47,165 nucleotides of DNA from Candidatus Bathycorpusculum acetigenes (lineage in GTDB: Archaea > Thermoproteota > Bathyarchaeia > Bathyarchaeales > Bathycorpusculaceae): positions 1 through 47,165 of the forward strand of contig WQVG01000008.1 of the NCBI GenBank assembly GCA_009781675.1, read 5' to 3'. The notes beneath the pieces were generated by a model that saw only the letters and a list, made by a program, of their open reading frames with translations, was not told where the DNA came from and did no database searches. Shown here piece by piece: positions 8,123 to 16,602 of the stretch. A program made the position numbers and the translations under genes. Numbering within the stretch: the first letter of the stretch is position 1; each line of letters opens with the position of its first letter.

Positions 8123-8730
8123 TAGTTGACTCTCCTAGCTGATGGGCAGTAAACGTTGAGGGGGCATGTTGTGCAGAGCGGTTTTTGGGCTTTACAGGTT
8201 TTTCGGCCATGCGCAATAAAGAGCAAATGGGCTAAGCGGTAATCTTTGGGTTCAAAAAACCTCTGCAAGTTTAGCCGCACCTCTTCATATCCGCTATTTG
8301 CAGGTGCCAAGCCTAGTCGCTTTGAAACGCGATTAACATGTGTGTCCACAGGTATTGTAGGCTTACCAGCAGAAAACAGTAACACCACATCTGCCGTTTT
8401 TGGTCCCACACCGGACATATCCATAAGTGTCTTTCGAGCTTCTTGGGTTGGTAACACTAAAATTGATTTGAGGTTCCCGTCAAACTTTTCAAGGAGGGTT
8501 TGGGATACCGTTTTGATGGTTTTAGCTTTAGTTTGGTAGAGTCCAGCCACCCGTATGCAGGTCTCAATTTGGCTGATTTCTGCGTTAGCCAACACCTTTG
8601 GTGTAATTTGAAACCGCTCGGAGAGGTTTTTGTAGGCGCGTTCAGTGTTGGTGTCAGCAGTATTCTGGGAAATAATGGTAACTACAAGTGTTTGATAAGG
8701 ATCTTCTTCGGATTTGATAAGCCTAGGCAA
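8122..8730 (-). CDS. nth: Endonuclease III (DNA glycosylase/AP lyase)
   Basis: Removes oxidised pyrimidines and cuts at the abasic site. The helix-hairpin-helix MSGVGPKTADVVLL contains the catalytic lysine and VDTHVNRVSKRLGL the catalytic aspartate; the C-terminal CKAQKPLCTTCPLNVYC (Cx6Cx2Cx5C) is the 4Fe-4S loop. The first usable start codon in frame is TTG 8730, but the frame runs upstream with ILTILEGSLSLP, which looks like the family's conserved N-terminal helix. A strong GAGGAGGGT site at 8804-8796 (minus strand) stands 8 nt before an ATA codon at 8787, and an in-frame stop lies just upstream. The true N-terminus may therefore use a rare start codon. Confidence 0.92.
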   Translation of the reverse strand: MPRLIKSEEDPYQTLVVTIISQNTADTNTERAYKNLSERFQITPKVLANAEISQIETCIRVAGLYQTKAKTIKTVSQTLLEKFDGNLKSILVLPTQEARKTLMDMSGVGPKTADVVLLFSAGKPTIPVDTHVNRVSKRLGLAPANSGYEEVRLNLQRFFEPKDYRLAHLLFIAHGRKTCKAQKPLCTTCPLNVYCPSARRVN

Positions 8731-8825
8731 AGACAGAGAACCCTCTAGAATAGTCAGGATTGCTGTCGAACAGTTCGATGGTAATATCTGTCTCTACCCT
8801 CCTCAAGCATCTGCAAACAATGGTT

Positions 8826-8840
8826 TATCAGCTTATAAAT
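8826..8840 (-). promoter_or_regulatory. Candidate TATA box for the nth-helicase operon
   Basis: On the minus strand AGTATTTATAAGCTG carries an 8-bp TATA-like core (TTTATAAG) about 30 nt upstream of the GAGGAGGGT ribosome-binding site of nth. The spacing would put the transcript start shortly before that site. This is a pattern match only. Confidence 0.4.
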
Positions 8841-8991
8841 ACTGAGCACACAAAAAAAGCATCCAGAGTTTGCCTAAATGGGAATATAGAGGCTGACCAC
8901 AGTGATGTAGTAGGCTTTCGAAACTTTTTTGCACTATAACTTCACGTGTGGTTTTTTGAGCATATTTTCAAGAAATAGAAACAAGGCAGCG

Positions 8992-10209
8992 TTAGCTATG
9001 TTCTACCGTTTTGCCTATACCTGAAAATAAAAAGACCACAGCTGATGATACAAGCAATAGTGTTAGAGATGAAAATAGCCCCGTGTAGGCAAACGTTGTG
9101 GCTAGTATTACGCCGCTTATTATTGGGCCAAGAGCTTGCCCTATATCCATTATAGTGCACAAAAAGCCCATCGAAGTTCCGACTAGCTTGGGGGGTGTTA
9201 GTTCGCACATTAGAGGTGAAGTTGATGAAACAACCAAGGCAAAACCCACGCCATATCCTATGGAGATAACCAGCAACAGTGCAAAATGGGTTGTAAACGG
9301 AACAACAAAAAGAAGAACCCCACTTACTATGCAACCTAAAACGATTGGCAGGCGTCTGCCATATTTATCAGAAAATCGGCCAAGCAACGGTCTAGAGACA
9401 ATCATAGAGATAACTTGCATGCCGATAATCACTGATACTGCTAATGCGTTGAGGTTTGCTACCTCTATCATGTATTGAACAAGATAAAACTCCATAACGC
9501 CATAAACATAGTACTGACACGCCTGAACAAAACTAACAATCAATGCACCTCTGTTGCGGGCAACCTCCAGCCAGCATTTTAGCACTGTCCCTGTTGCAAT
9601 CTTGGCCTTCATTGGCGGAGAATTAGAGGCTTTGTTTTCCGATAACAAGAGCAAAGCCATTACAAAGGAAGTAACACCTACTATTGCGACTGCTAAGTAT
9701 AGAGTATGAAAGCCATAGTTGGTAACAAAAAGGATAGCCCCACCTAGGAAGGGAGCAACGCCTCGACCTATAGAGGTTACTGAATTAAAGACTGATATGC
9801 GTTCACCCCTCTTAGTGGGAAAACGTTCGGCTAATGTGGCTTCTGCGACGGGAATAAAAATGGCAGTTGCAAATCCATGATAAAAACGCACAAATGCTAG
9901 TTGCCACCAGCTTGTCACGAAGAGATAGAGAAAGGGGGCGGAGGCGAAAATGAACGCGGCAAATAAGAGGACTTTTTTTCTATCAAAAAAATCTGAGAGA
10001 GATGCAACAGGTAGACTAATTAGAATACCCGGAATGGTAGAGGCCGCCGCTATTATCCCGATCAGATCAGGGGGCGTTCCCAAACTAACGGCAAAGGGGT
10101 TAAGAACAGGGGTTTTAGACATCGTTGAACTCAGAATTGCCAGCGCACCCATTATGCAAAGTACAATAAAGCAGGCATTACCTGTCGAGTAGGCATTCTT
10201 TAAGTTCAC
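8992..10209 (-). CDS. Major facilitator superfamily transporter
   Basis: A 405-residue polytopic membrane protein with about 12 hydrophobic segments. The MFS loop 2-3 motif appears as ASLSDFFDRKKVLLFAA, and its C-half equivalent as GRFSDKYGRRLPIVLG; FYHGFATAIFIPVAEATLAE resembles the family's fourth helix. These features match drug/H+ antiporter-type MFS proteins, but the substrate cannot be read. GTG 10209 is preferred as start because AGGA stands 7 nt upstream; the frame can be extended to 10251. It is divergent from copA, with about 260 nt between, but there is no evidence that it handles copper. Confidence 0.88.
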   Translation of the reverse strand: MNLKNAYSTGNACFIVLCIMGALAILSSTMSKTPVLNPFAVSLGTPPDLIGIIAAASTIPGILISLPVASLSDFFDRKKVLLFAAFIFASAPFLYLFVTSWWQLAFVRFYHGFATAIFIPVAEATLAERFPTKRGERISVFNSVTSIGRGVAPFLGGAILFVTNYGFHTLYLAVAIVGVTSFVMALLLLSENKASNSPPMKAKIATGTVLKCWLEVARNRGALIVSFVQACQYYVYGVMEFYLVQYMIEVANLNALAVSVIIGMQVISMIVSRPLLGRFSDKYGRRLPIVLGCIVSGVLLFVVPFTTHFALLLVISIGYGVGFALVVSSTSPLMCELTPPKLVGTSMGFLCTIMDIGQALGPIISGVILATTFAYTGLFSSLTLLLVSSAVVFLFSGIGKTVEHS

Positions 10210-10471
10210 ATTTAGTCCTGCCAATCTATAGACGATAAATAGGCATACCACTTGTTATATAAATAAGCAGTCTCAAATAGTCGCCTTTCAAGTGTGAGAA
10301 AAGGCGAGAAGGAATCCGCAAATAAACTCAATTCTGCCTGTAATCAGACTGATTCGATGCGTAGGTGTAAAATATAACACAATATATTGCAACTTAACTC
10401 TTTACTTCCGGAGCCTTGTTTAGAAAACTATATGCTTAATGAATTGTTGATAATTAATTGGAGAAGTAGCA

Positions 10472-12604
10472 ATCAGAAAAATAACGCTTAGAATAATAGG
10501 CATGACCTGTGCCGCGTGCTCTGCGCGGGTTGAAAGATCAGTAGGTAAAATAGAGGGCGTAGAGAGCTGTAGCGTAAATTTAACTACCGAACGTATGACG
10601 GTCGAGTTTGATCCAGTAAAAACAGATTTGGACACTATCAAAAAAACGATTGAAAAAATCGGATATAGCTGGGCGGAAATTAAAAGCGACAGCGTTGATG
10701 AGGATAAACTACGTAGAGAGAAAGCGGTCAGAGTTTTATGGATCAAGTTTATCGTATCGGCTGTGTTTGTCCTGCCTTTGTTATATGTTGCTATGGGACA
10801 TATGTTACCGTTTGGTTTGCATTTACCATTACCGGAAATACTTCAGCCTATGGCTTATCCGCTTAATTTTGCGTTGATACAAATTGTGCTAACTATTCCC
10901 ATTATCATTATGGGGTACCGGTTTTATGTGGTAGGCTTCCGTGCGATATGGCACCGTGCCCCAAATATGGATAGCCTTATTGCTATTGGGACATCGGTAG
11001 CAGTGTTGTATAGTCTATATGCAATATATCAAATTATACAAGGCCATTTTGCGTTTGCAGAGCATCTATACTTTGAAACTGCAGGGGTAATTATAACGCT
11101 GGTTTTACTTGGGAAATCCCTTGAAGCGGTTTCAAAGGGACGCACCAGTGGGGCGATTAAAAATCTTATGGGACTTGCGCCCAAAACGGCAACAATCCTT
11201 GTAGAGGACAAGGAACGGAATATACCCCTTGAAGATGTAAAGATTGGCGATATAATTATCGTTAAGCCAGGAGGCAAAATTCCTGTTGACGGTACAGTTG
11301 TATCAGGCAACACGACTATTGATGAAAGTGCACTAACTGGAGAGAGCATGCCTGTTGATAAAAAAGTGGGCGATAACGTATTTGCTGCAACGATAAACAC
11401 AACAGGTTCAATCCAATTTCGCGCAGACAAAATCGGCGCAGACACCGCATTGGCACAGATTATCAAGTTAGTTGAGGATGCACAGAACTCTAAAGCCCCT
11501 ATTGCACAACTAGCAGATATTGTGAGCAGCTACTTTGTACCGGTTGTGTTGGGTATTGCAACATTTAGTGGACTTGCATGGTTTGCTGTAACAGGCGATG
11601 TAGAGTTTGCGTTGACTATATTGATCTCAGTGCTGGTTATTGCCTGTCCCTGTGCCTTGGGACTTGCTACGCCAACAGCAATTATGGTTGGTACAGGAAA
11701 GGGGGCAGAAAACGGTATCTTGATTAAAAATGGGGAAGCACTTGAGGCTTTGCACAAAATCGATACCATTGTATTTGATAAGACCGGCACAATAACTGAA
11801 GGCAAACCAGAAGTGATAACGGTTGAGGGAGATGTGTTACAGCTTGCGGCATCATTAGAGAGATATTCCGAACATCCTATCGCAAGGGCAATTTGTAATT
11901 ATTATAAAGGTGAGTATTTGGAAGTCAAGGATTTTAAGGCAGTAGTTGGGCAGGGCGTTGAGGGCATAATTGACGGTAAGAAAATTGAGATTGGACGCGG
12001 TATTGTTGTTTTAGTTGACGGCGAATATGTTGGGCGTGTTGTCATTTCTGATAAGCCAAAAACAAGCAGTTACACAGCTCTAAAAAAACTAAGAGACAGG
12101 GGCATTGAAACCGTAATGATTACGGGCGATAATAGAGAAACTGCAGAGGCCATTGCAAAACAAGTAGGCATTGAACGGGTGTTTGCAGAAGTGATGCCGC
12201 GAGATAAGGCAAATGAAGTTAAGAAACTGCAAAATGAGGGCCGTAAAGTCGCTATGGTTGGTGATGGTATTAACGATGCACCTGCGCTTGCACAAGCGGA
12301 TATTGGGATTGCCATCGGAAGCGGCACCGATGTTGCTATTGAAAGTGCAACTATTGTCCTAATGAAAAGTGATTTAATGGCAGTACCTATGGCAATAAAT
12401 CTAAGTCACGCTACTATTCGCAACATCAAGCAAAATTTATTTTGGGCGTTTGGGTATAATATTGTAGGAATACCCGTTGCCGCAGGGATATTGTATATAT
12501 TTGGTGGTCCGCTGTTGACTCCAGTTTTTGCGGCGGCCGCTATGAGTTTATCATCGGTATCGGTAGTAGCAAATGCACTTAGGTTGAAAGGAACAAGGCT
12601 ATGA
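10472..12604 (+). CDS. copA: Copper-exporting P1B-type ATPase
   Basis: Pumps Cu+ out of the cell at the expense of ATP. One N-terminal heavy-metal domain ([13 protein letters not shown]), a membrane CPC motif in [12 protein letters not shown], the phosphorylated aspartate in [12 protein letters not shown], the SEHPIARAI motif of the nucleotide-binding domain, and [16 protein letters not shown] are all present. The first ATG (10502) starts inside the CxxC motif; the frame continues upstream with [10 protein letters not shown], the expected first strand. GGAG at 10460-10463 stands 8 nt before ATC 10472, so a non-canonical start is proposed. Sequence style resembles Firmicutes CopA, suggesting gene transfer. 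The stop overlaps copZ (ATGA). Confidence 0.95.
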   Translation: MRKITLRIIGMTCAACSARVERSVGKIEGVESCSVNLTTERMTVEFDPVKTDLDTIKKTIEKIGYSWAEIKSDSVDEDKLRREKAVRVLWIKFIVSAVFVLPLLYVAMGHMLPFGLHLPLPEILQPMAYPLNFALIQIVLTIPIIIMGYRFYVVGFRAIWHRAPNMDSLIAIGTSVAVLYSLYAIYQIIQGHFAFAEHLYFETAGVIITLVLLGKSLEAVSKGRTSGAIKNLMGLAPKTATILVEDKERNIPLEDVKIGDIIIVKPGGKIPVDGTVVSGNTTIDESALTGESMPVDKKVGDNVFAATINTTGSIQFRADKIGADTALAQIIKLVEDAQNSKAPIAQLADIVSSYFVPVVLGIATFSGLAWFAVTGDVEFALTILISVLVIACPCALGLATPTAIMVGTGKGAENGILIKNGEALEALHKIDTIVFDKTGTITEGKPEVITVEGDVLQLAASLERYSEHPIARAICNYYKGEYLEVKDFKAVVGQGVEGIIDGKKIEIGRGIVVLVDGEYVGRVVISDKPKTSSYTALKKLRDRGIETVMITGDNRETAEAIAKQVGIERVFAEVMPRDKANEVKKLQNEGRKVAMVGDGINDAPALAQADIGIAIGSGTDVAIESATIVLMKSDLMAVPMAINLSHATIRNIKQNLFWAFGYNIVGIPVAAGILYIFGGPLLTPVFAAAAMSLSSVSVVANALRLKGTRL

Positions 12605-12810
12605 TGGAAACAATTAAACTAACCGTTGAAGGAATGTCGTGTAAACATTGTGTTCATACGGTTACATCAGCCCTATCGAAATTGGAGGGTGTGATTAATG
12701 TCAAAGTCGATTTGGCAACAAAAACTATAAGCTTAAACTTTAATTCCGATTTAATTTCTCTGACCGAACTTAAGAAAACAATTACAGACGAAGGTTATAG
12801 AGTAGTATAA
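12601..12810 (+). CDS. copZ: Copper chaperone CopZ (heavy-metal-associated domain)
   Basis: A 69-residue single HMA domain with the metal site [11 protein letters not shown] near residue 13 and the usual beta-alpha-beta-beta-alpha-beta pattern ending DEGYRVV. It should bind Cu+ and hand it to the ATPase encoded just upstream. ATG 12601 overlaps the copA TGA in the form ATGA, so the pair is translationally coupled. ATG 12604 is an alternative start with no consequence for the domain. Confidence 0.93.
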   Translation: MMETIKLTVEGMSCKHCVHTVTSALSKLEGVINVKVDLATKTISLNFNSDLISLTELKKTITDEGYRVV

Positions 12811-12939
12811 AGAGAACCAAACCCAAAACGTATACACCACATGATCAAATCAGAATTTAAAACACAAACGTTGCCGATATAACAGTTAATAAAATCAGTA
12901 AAAAACTAATTCAATACTTAACCAATATTTTTGGGATAT

Positions 12940-13947
12940 TTAGCGTGACAGTGCTATCCAGAGGTGGTCTGATATGGGCCGGGGCAGTTCTTCTGCGGAA
13001 TCATCACTTTTTATGAGGAGACGCTTATTGGGGTTTGGCAGAAATTCGCCGATGATACCAGCGGAGATATGTTGGGTTGCGAGGCTTTGTATGATTTTTG
13101 TCGCCGTTTGAGACTCTGTTGCGATAAGCAAAGCACCAGAGCTGATGAGCATGAGAGGGTTGATTTCGTAGTAACGGCAAATTTTTGCGGTTTCGGGTTC
13201 AATGGTTATTTTTTCTTCAAAAATTTGTACACCTAAACCAGCGGCATCTGCCATTTCATGTACACCATTTAGGATGCCGCCTTCTGTTGGATCATGCATC
13301 GCATGAACGCCGCCTGTGCGGTATGCAGTTAGGGCATCTTTGACAATGCTGATTTGCTTGTAGAAGCGTTTGGCGTTATCGAGCAGAGATTGGCTGAGGA
13401 CTTTTTGGAGTTGTTGTTCACGGTCTGTGGCGAGGATAGCTGTGCCCTCGATACCGGCACTTTTGGTCAGGATGAGTTTGTCGCCTGCTTTTGCTCCTGC
13501 GGCTGTCACGTATTTGCCTTTCTCGGTTAGGCCCATGATATAGCCCACAACGATGGGATTTGTTAGTCCTTGGGTAACTTCGCAGTGACCCCCAACGATG
13601 GCTATACCTAGTTCTTCTGCGGCGTGGTGCATCTGTGTGCTGATGCTTTCGATGATTTTGCTGTCAGTGTTTGGTGGGAGCAAGATACAGCTAAAGAAAA
13701 ATGCGGGTTCAACACCAAAGGTTGCGATATCATTGGCATTGACGTTGATGGCTTCCCAGCCAATGCGTTCCACTGCACCTGTAATAGGATCAGCCGATAC
13801 AATGGCGTCTTGGGCACCCATATCCAACACTGCCCCATCAACACCTATGGCGGGTCCCAGTTTTACGTCACATCTTTTGGCACCTAGGTTTTTAAAAACC
13901 ACGTTCTTTAGGATGTCGTGAGGGATTTTTCCAGGTTGAAGTTTCAT
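12940..13947 (-). CDS. AIR synthase-related (HypE/COG0309-like) protein
   Basis: A 335-residue member of the PurM/HypE/ThiL/SelD ATP-binding superfamily. Seen are VGVDGAVLD-like IGVDGAVLDMG, INVNANDIATFGVEP (the conserved ND motif), VGGHCEVTQGLTNPI and HDPTEGGILNGVHEMA with glycine-rich loops. Unlike true HypE it has no C-terminal cysteine: the protein ends PISDHLWIALSR. It may therefore not be the thiocarbamoyl-AMP enzyme of hydrogenase maturation, and its substrate is unknown. ATG 13947 (MKLQPGKIPHDIL) is preferred; the frame to 14022 overlaps the upstream ECF gene. The gene follows that transporter gene by 13 nt, suggesting a common cofactor pathway. Confidence 0.8.
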   Translation of the reverse strand: MKLQPGKIPHDILKNVVFKNLGAKRCDVKLGPAIGVDGAVLDMGAQDAIVSADPITGAVERIGWEAINVNANDIATFGVEPAFFFSCILLPPNTDSKIIESISTQMHHAAEELGIAIVGGHCEVTQGLTNPIVVGYIMGLTEKGKYVTAAGAKAGDKLILTKSAGIEGTAILATDREQQLQKVLSQSLLDNAKRFYKQISIVKDALTAYRTGGVHAMHDPTEGGILNGVHEMADAAGLGVQIFEEKITIEPETAKICRYYEINPLMLISSGALLIATESQTATKIIQSLATQHISAGIIGEFLPNPNKRLLIKSDDSAEELPRPISDHLWIALSR

Positions 13948-13960
13948 GGGTATATCTCTG

Positions 13961-14512
13961 TTAAAGGTAGTTTTTAAGTTGTGGGAAAACCCGTTGAACG
14001 GCATGCATGACTGGAACTGCAATCAGCAAACCTACCAACATCTGGGCAATATTTATCGGTATTTCGGCGAGTGCATAGATTTCTAACCCCGGAATGAGAA
14101 TTGCAAGCAGATTTTCATACATAAAATAGCCTAAAACCATCACTGACCCACCCATCACCACTGAAGTGACGGCACACAAAGTTGTGTTTTGGATGTAGGT
14201 TTTCAGTTTGATGTTTAATAATCCAACGACTGCACCTTCGGCGCCTTTTATTACCAATGTTCCTGGAGCAAAGTGTGCAAACCCCAAATAAACATCTGAG
14301 AGAGCAGCGCCCATTCCTCCAGCAAATGCACCAACAAAGGGACCGAAAAGCAGAGCCGCAACATAGAGGGCAGTTTCACCTAAGTTAAAGTATCCTGATG
14401 TGGCAGGAATAGGTATGGGTGGGATTTGTGAAATTATTATGAATATGATTGCAGTAAAAATTGTGGTTACAGCAATTATAGCAGGGCTTCGGGGGATTAT
14501 TTTTGTGTCCAT
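13961..14512 (-). CDS. ECF transporter substrate-binding (S) component
   Basis: A 183-residue membrane protein with about five or six hydrophobic helices. The stretch GYFNLGETALYVAALLFGP followed by GGMGAALSDVYLG and IKGAEGAVVGLL is typical of vitamin-specific S components of energy-coupling factor transporters (ECF_trnsprt/PF07155-type). S components deliver a vitamin or related substrate to a shared ATPase/T module encoded elsewhere. The substrate cannot be assigned from the sequence. It is the first gene of a two-gene unit with the AIR synthase-like gene downstream; no riboswitch fold was recognised upstream. Confidence 0.82.
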   Translation of the reverse strand: MDTKIIPRSPAIIAVTTIFTAIIFIIISQIPPIPIPATSGYFNLGETALYVAALLFGPFVGAFAGGMGAALSDVYLGFAHFAPGTLVIKGAEGAVVGLLNIKLKTYIQNTTLCAVTSVVMGGSVMVLGYFMYENLLAILIPGLEIYALAEIPINIAQMLVGLLIAVPVMHAVQRVFPQLKNYL

Positions 14513-14824
14513 TGAGGCCTTCTCAAGTATAACAGGGTTATCAGTATTTTGATAGCATAATCAGAACTATACTAATAAACAGTTTTAAATCCAAAAAACA
14601 TCACAACACACCCAAACAGGCTAAAACCCGCCATACCCGCTCAAGCTCCAAGAGGGCTACTAATTACGTCTTGCAAAAAGTAAGTTTTGTTAACAATCTT
14701 TGCAACGAAAAGCCTACCTTTTAGAAACATTTATCTTTGACTTAACCCTAACTTGTTTGGTGCTATGCACGGACATTTTGGGCGTTAAACTTTAGCAAAT
14801 CGCCCGTGGTCCAATGCATGTCTT
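14513..14824. promoter_or_regulatory. Divergent intergenic region between ECF and RHH operons
   Basis: This 312-nt stretch has no supported gene. AAACATTTATCTTTGAC (about 14725-14741) contains a TATA-like TTTATC box suited to the rightward RHH operon. Its right end holds the long dyad listed separately. Nothing resembling a known riboswitch was seen before the leftward ECF gene. Confidence 0.4.
14765..14819 (+). promoter_or_regulatory. Three-block dyad/hairpin just before the RHH gene start
   Basis: Three nested complementary blocks face one another: ATGCA 14765-14769 with TGCAT 14815-14819; GGAC 14771-14774 with GTCC 14809-14812; GGGCG 14780-14784 with CGCCC 14801-14805. The loop is 16 nt. 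The element ends 5 nt before the ATG at 14825. It could be an operator for the ribbon-helix-helix protein encoded next, or a 5' leader hairpin that masks the start. Confidence 0.5.
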
Positions 14825-15433
14825 ATGATCAAACAAACTAACGTTATAAAACGGAAAACTTTTGTTGCCAGAGAAGACCTACTAAACCGTTTAAGCGAAA
14901 TTGCTAAAGCTAATGGTTACAGCGTGTTTGAGCTGGTTAACGAGATTTTCCAGTTAGAAATAGAGTCTAATGGCATAAATTTAAGCTTAAAAAAAATGGC
15001 GAGCGAACACAGACAACTAGAGACAGCTCGGCAAGCAGGTTTTATGCTTGGATTAGAGAATGTTTGGTATGACATGGCGGATTTAGCCTACGGCAAAGAT
15101 AAGCATTTGGCTCAAAAAAGCTGGTTTGATGCTGGAGTCTGGTTCGCCTCCCGTTACACTTCTAATGACCAATCAAGGGCTTCGCTGAGTATGTTTAAAG
15201 GTGACTTGTCGGCTTTTATTTGGAATGCCCCTGAACTGTATTTCGAGCAAACGGATAATCAGGTTTTGATTAGGGTTACCAGCCCCCGGTTTACAGAGGC
15301 CTACACGTTTCTGTTTACTTCATTTCTATTGGGTGCAATGCAGAGGCTAGGTTACAAACCGACAGTTCAAGAGGTTACACGGGGAGTTATCCGTTTAGGT
15401 TGTGTGAAGGAGGCAGAATATGGTTCAACGTAG
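14825..15433 (+). CDS. RHH-domain protein with V4R-like C-terminal region, first paralogue
   Basis: A 202-residue protein. Residues 10-50 (KTFVAREDLLNRLSEIAKANGYSV, split here as strand then two helices) fit a ribbon-helix-helix DNA-binding motif. The C-terminal ~120 residues (SWFDAGVWFASRY, ELYFEQTDNQVLIRVTSPRF, FTSFLLGAMQRLGYKPTV) show the helix-strand-helix order of 4-vinyl-reductase (V4R)/TRAPP-like domains, by eye only. It is a clear paralogue of the next gene: WFxxGxW, RV/RC-S strands, FxxGxMxxxGY and a final G-I strand line up. The two genes overlap by 14 nt. A ligand-responsive regulator pair is inferred; no family name recognised. Confidence 0.75.
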   Translation: MIKQTNVIKRKTFVAREDLLNRLSEIAKANGYSVFELVNEIFQLEIESNGINLSLKKMASEHRQLETARQAGFMLGLENVWYDMADLAYGKDKHLAQKSWFDAGVWFASRYTSNDQSRASLSMFKGDLSAFIWNAPELYFEQTDNQVLIRVTSPRFTEAYTFLFTSFLLGAMQRLGYKPTVQEVTRGVIRLGCVKEAEYGST

Positions 15434-15992
15434 AGAAAAAAAATTGGTTTACGTTAATCCCGACTTGCTTGAAGAAGCCGCTAAAGCATCCCAAAGTCGA
15501 GGAGAAACAGTAACCAAATTTCTTGAAGAAGCGCTGGCGCAAGCGGTGAAGGTTACAGCAGTGGGTTATGATTTGGAGCAGTCCGGCGAGTTCTTTGAGG
15601 TTATGCAGGCTCAAAGAATTCTGGGAGGCACATTTGTTCCTTTGGCGGTCTTGGAATACTTAACTGAACTTGCTTGCAGGGAAAGTAAAGAGCAACTAGG
15701 GGCAGTGTGGTTTGAAAGCGGAAAGTGGCATGGCAAATACTTAAAGGAAAGATTTAGCGACTCCACTAGAGCATTAGAGAGGTTTCTTTGGGCAAGTCGA
15801 TGGGACTTAAGCGAGGTTCAAATAAAACGCTCAGATAAAGACATACGAATCAGATGCGTCTCCACAGTGCTTACTGAGGAGGCAACCGATCATCTTGCGC
15901 AATTCGTCAGGGGAATCATGGAGGGCATTGGTTATCATACAATCAAAAGCGAAGTCCTAAAAGGCATGATAGTTCAGGATTTCAAACAATAA
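15420..15992 (+). CDS. RHH-domain protein with V4R-like C-terminal region, second paralogue
   Basis: A 190-residue paralogue of the preceding protein. The N-terminal KLVYVNPDLLEEAAKASQSR, then GETVTKFLEEALAQAV, is a good ribbon-helix-helix match. The C-terminal domain holds VWFESGKWHGKYLKERF, DLSEVQIKRSDKDIRIRC and FVRGIMEGIGYHTI. Compared with the first paralogue the N-terminus is shorter before the helix and the central QAQRILGG segment replaces RQAGFMLG. A strong AAGGAGG Shine-Dalgarno at 15407-15413 inside the upstream gene sets the ATG at 15420. The tight overlap suggests equal production and possibly a heterodimer. Confidence 0.75.
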   Translation: MVQRREKKLVYVNPDLLEEAAKASQSRGETVTKFLEEALAQAVKVTAVGYDLEQSGEFFEVMQAQRILGGTFVPLAVLEYLTELACRESKEQLGAVWFESGKWHGKYLKERFSDSTRALERFLWASRWDLSEVQIKRSDKDIRIRCVSTVLTEEATDHLAQFVRGIMEGIGYHTIKSEVLKGMIVQDFKQ

Positions 15993-16370
15993 CTTTTGCT
16001 GTAGCCCTTATCAGCATAACAAACGGTATGCACCATATCTTTGGCGGGGGTAAGAGATTTTTAATTGATTGTGCCACCGTCTTATCGGACTATTTGCATA
16101 TGTCCTTGTCATGGTTGCTTATCACTTAGTAAAGGTTTTTGAATGTTTTAAAAATGGATTTTTTTAACTATGTTATGATGCAGTATTTTTTGTTGGGGTT
16201 TGCTTCTTTTGATTACGAAAAGCATAGCTGTGCTGTTAGGCAAATCCACTCAGATCACATAAAACAACAAAATTTTTAGATATGTTCTGTTAGTCGTCAT
16301 TTTTTAGGTGAATATAGGTGAATACGTTTATTATTGGGATTGCATTGGAATTGTGCAGGAAGAAAAGAAC
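15993..16370. other. 378-nt intergenic region upstream of the LX-pfdA-ftsY operon
   Basis: No gene is supported here. The right end has a TATA-like AATTTTTAGATATG (about 16270-16283) and a tandem AGGTGAATA repeat around 16306-16325. The LX frame is open upstream to 16308, but that extension lacks homology to LX and is treated as leader. The left part is AT-rich with no stable hairpin found. Confidence 0.4.
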
Positions 16371-16598
16371 ATGAAGGTCTTCAAAGTAACTGGTGAAATC
16401 AACAAGCCTAGGCTCTCGACTCCTTTCGTTAGAGAACTCTTAGCTGACAAAAGTGAACATGCCGTTGAGAAAGTTTATGCTGAAATAGGCAGTCGTCACC
16501 GCGTGAAACGTATGCATATAAAAATCACTGGTGCCAAAGAAATCTCTGCAGAAGATATCGAGAATCCGATCTTGAAGAAATTAGTCACTGGAGAATAA
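16371..16598 (+). CDS. rplX: 50S ribosomal protein LX (L20a / eL20)
   Basis: A 75-residue archaeal large-subunit protein related to eukaryotic eL20 (L18a). MKVFKVTGEINKP at the start and the strand-helix pattern FVRELLADKSEHAVEKVYAE, then SRHRVKRMHIKIT, match the family. ATG 16371 has a GGAAGAAAAG purine-rich site upstream and gives the standard N-terminus. It heads the LX-prefoldin alpha-FtsY cluster, an arrangement conserved in many archaea, with a 4-nt gap to the next gene. Confidence 0.93.
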   Translation: MKVFKVTGEINKPRLSTPFVRELLADKSEHAVEKVYAEIGSRHRVKRMHIKITGAKEISAEDIENPILKKLVTGE

Positions 16599-16602
16599 GA
16601 AA

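Noticed and set aside
8851-8925. CTGA followed by GTGATGT, reminiscent of D' and C' boxes of a C/D sRNA
   Set aside because: No matching outer C box (RTGATGA) upstream or D box (CTGA) at the right spacing downstream, on either strand.
9098-9478. Plus-strand frame of 126 codons opposite the MFS transporter
   Set aside because: Antisense shadow of a hydrophobic coding region; no ribosome-binding site or family match.
11029-11466. Long open frame on the minus strand inside copA
   Set aside because: It is a shadow of the strongly conserved ATPase coding frame; the translated product has no family features.
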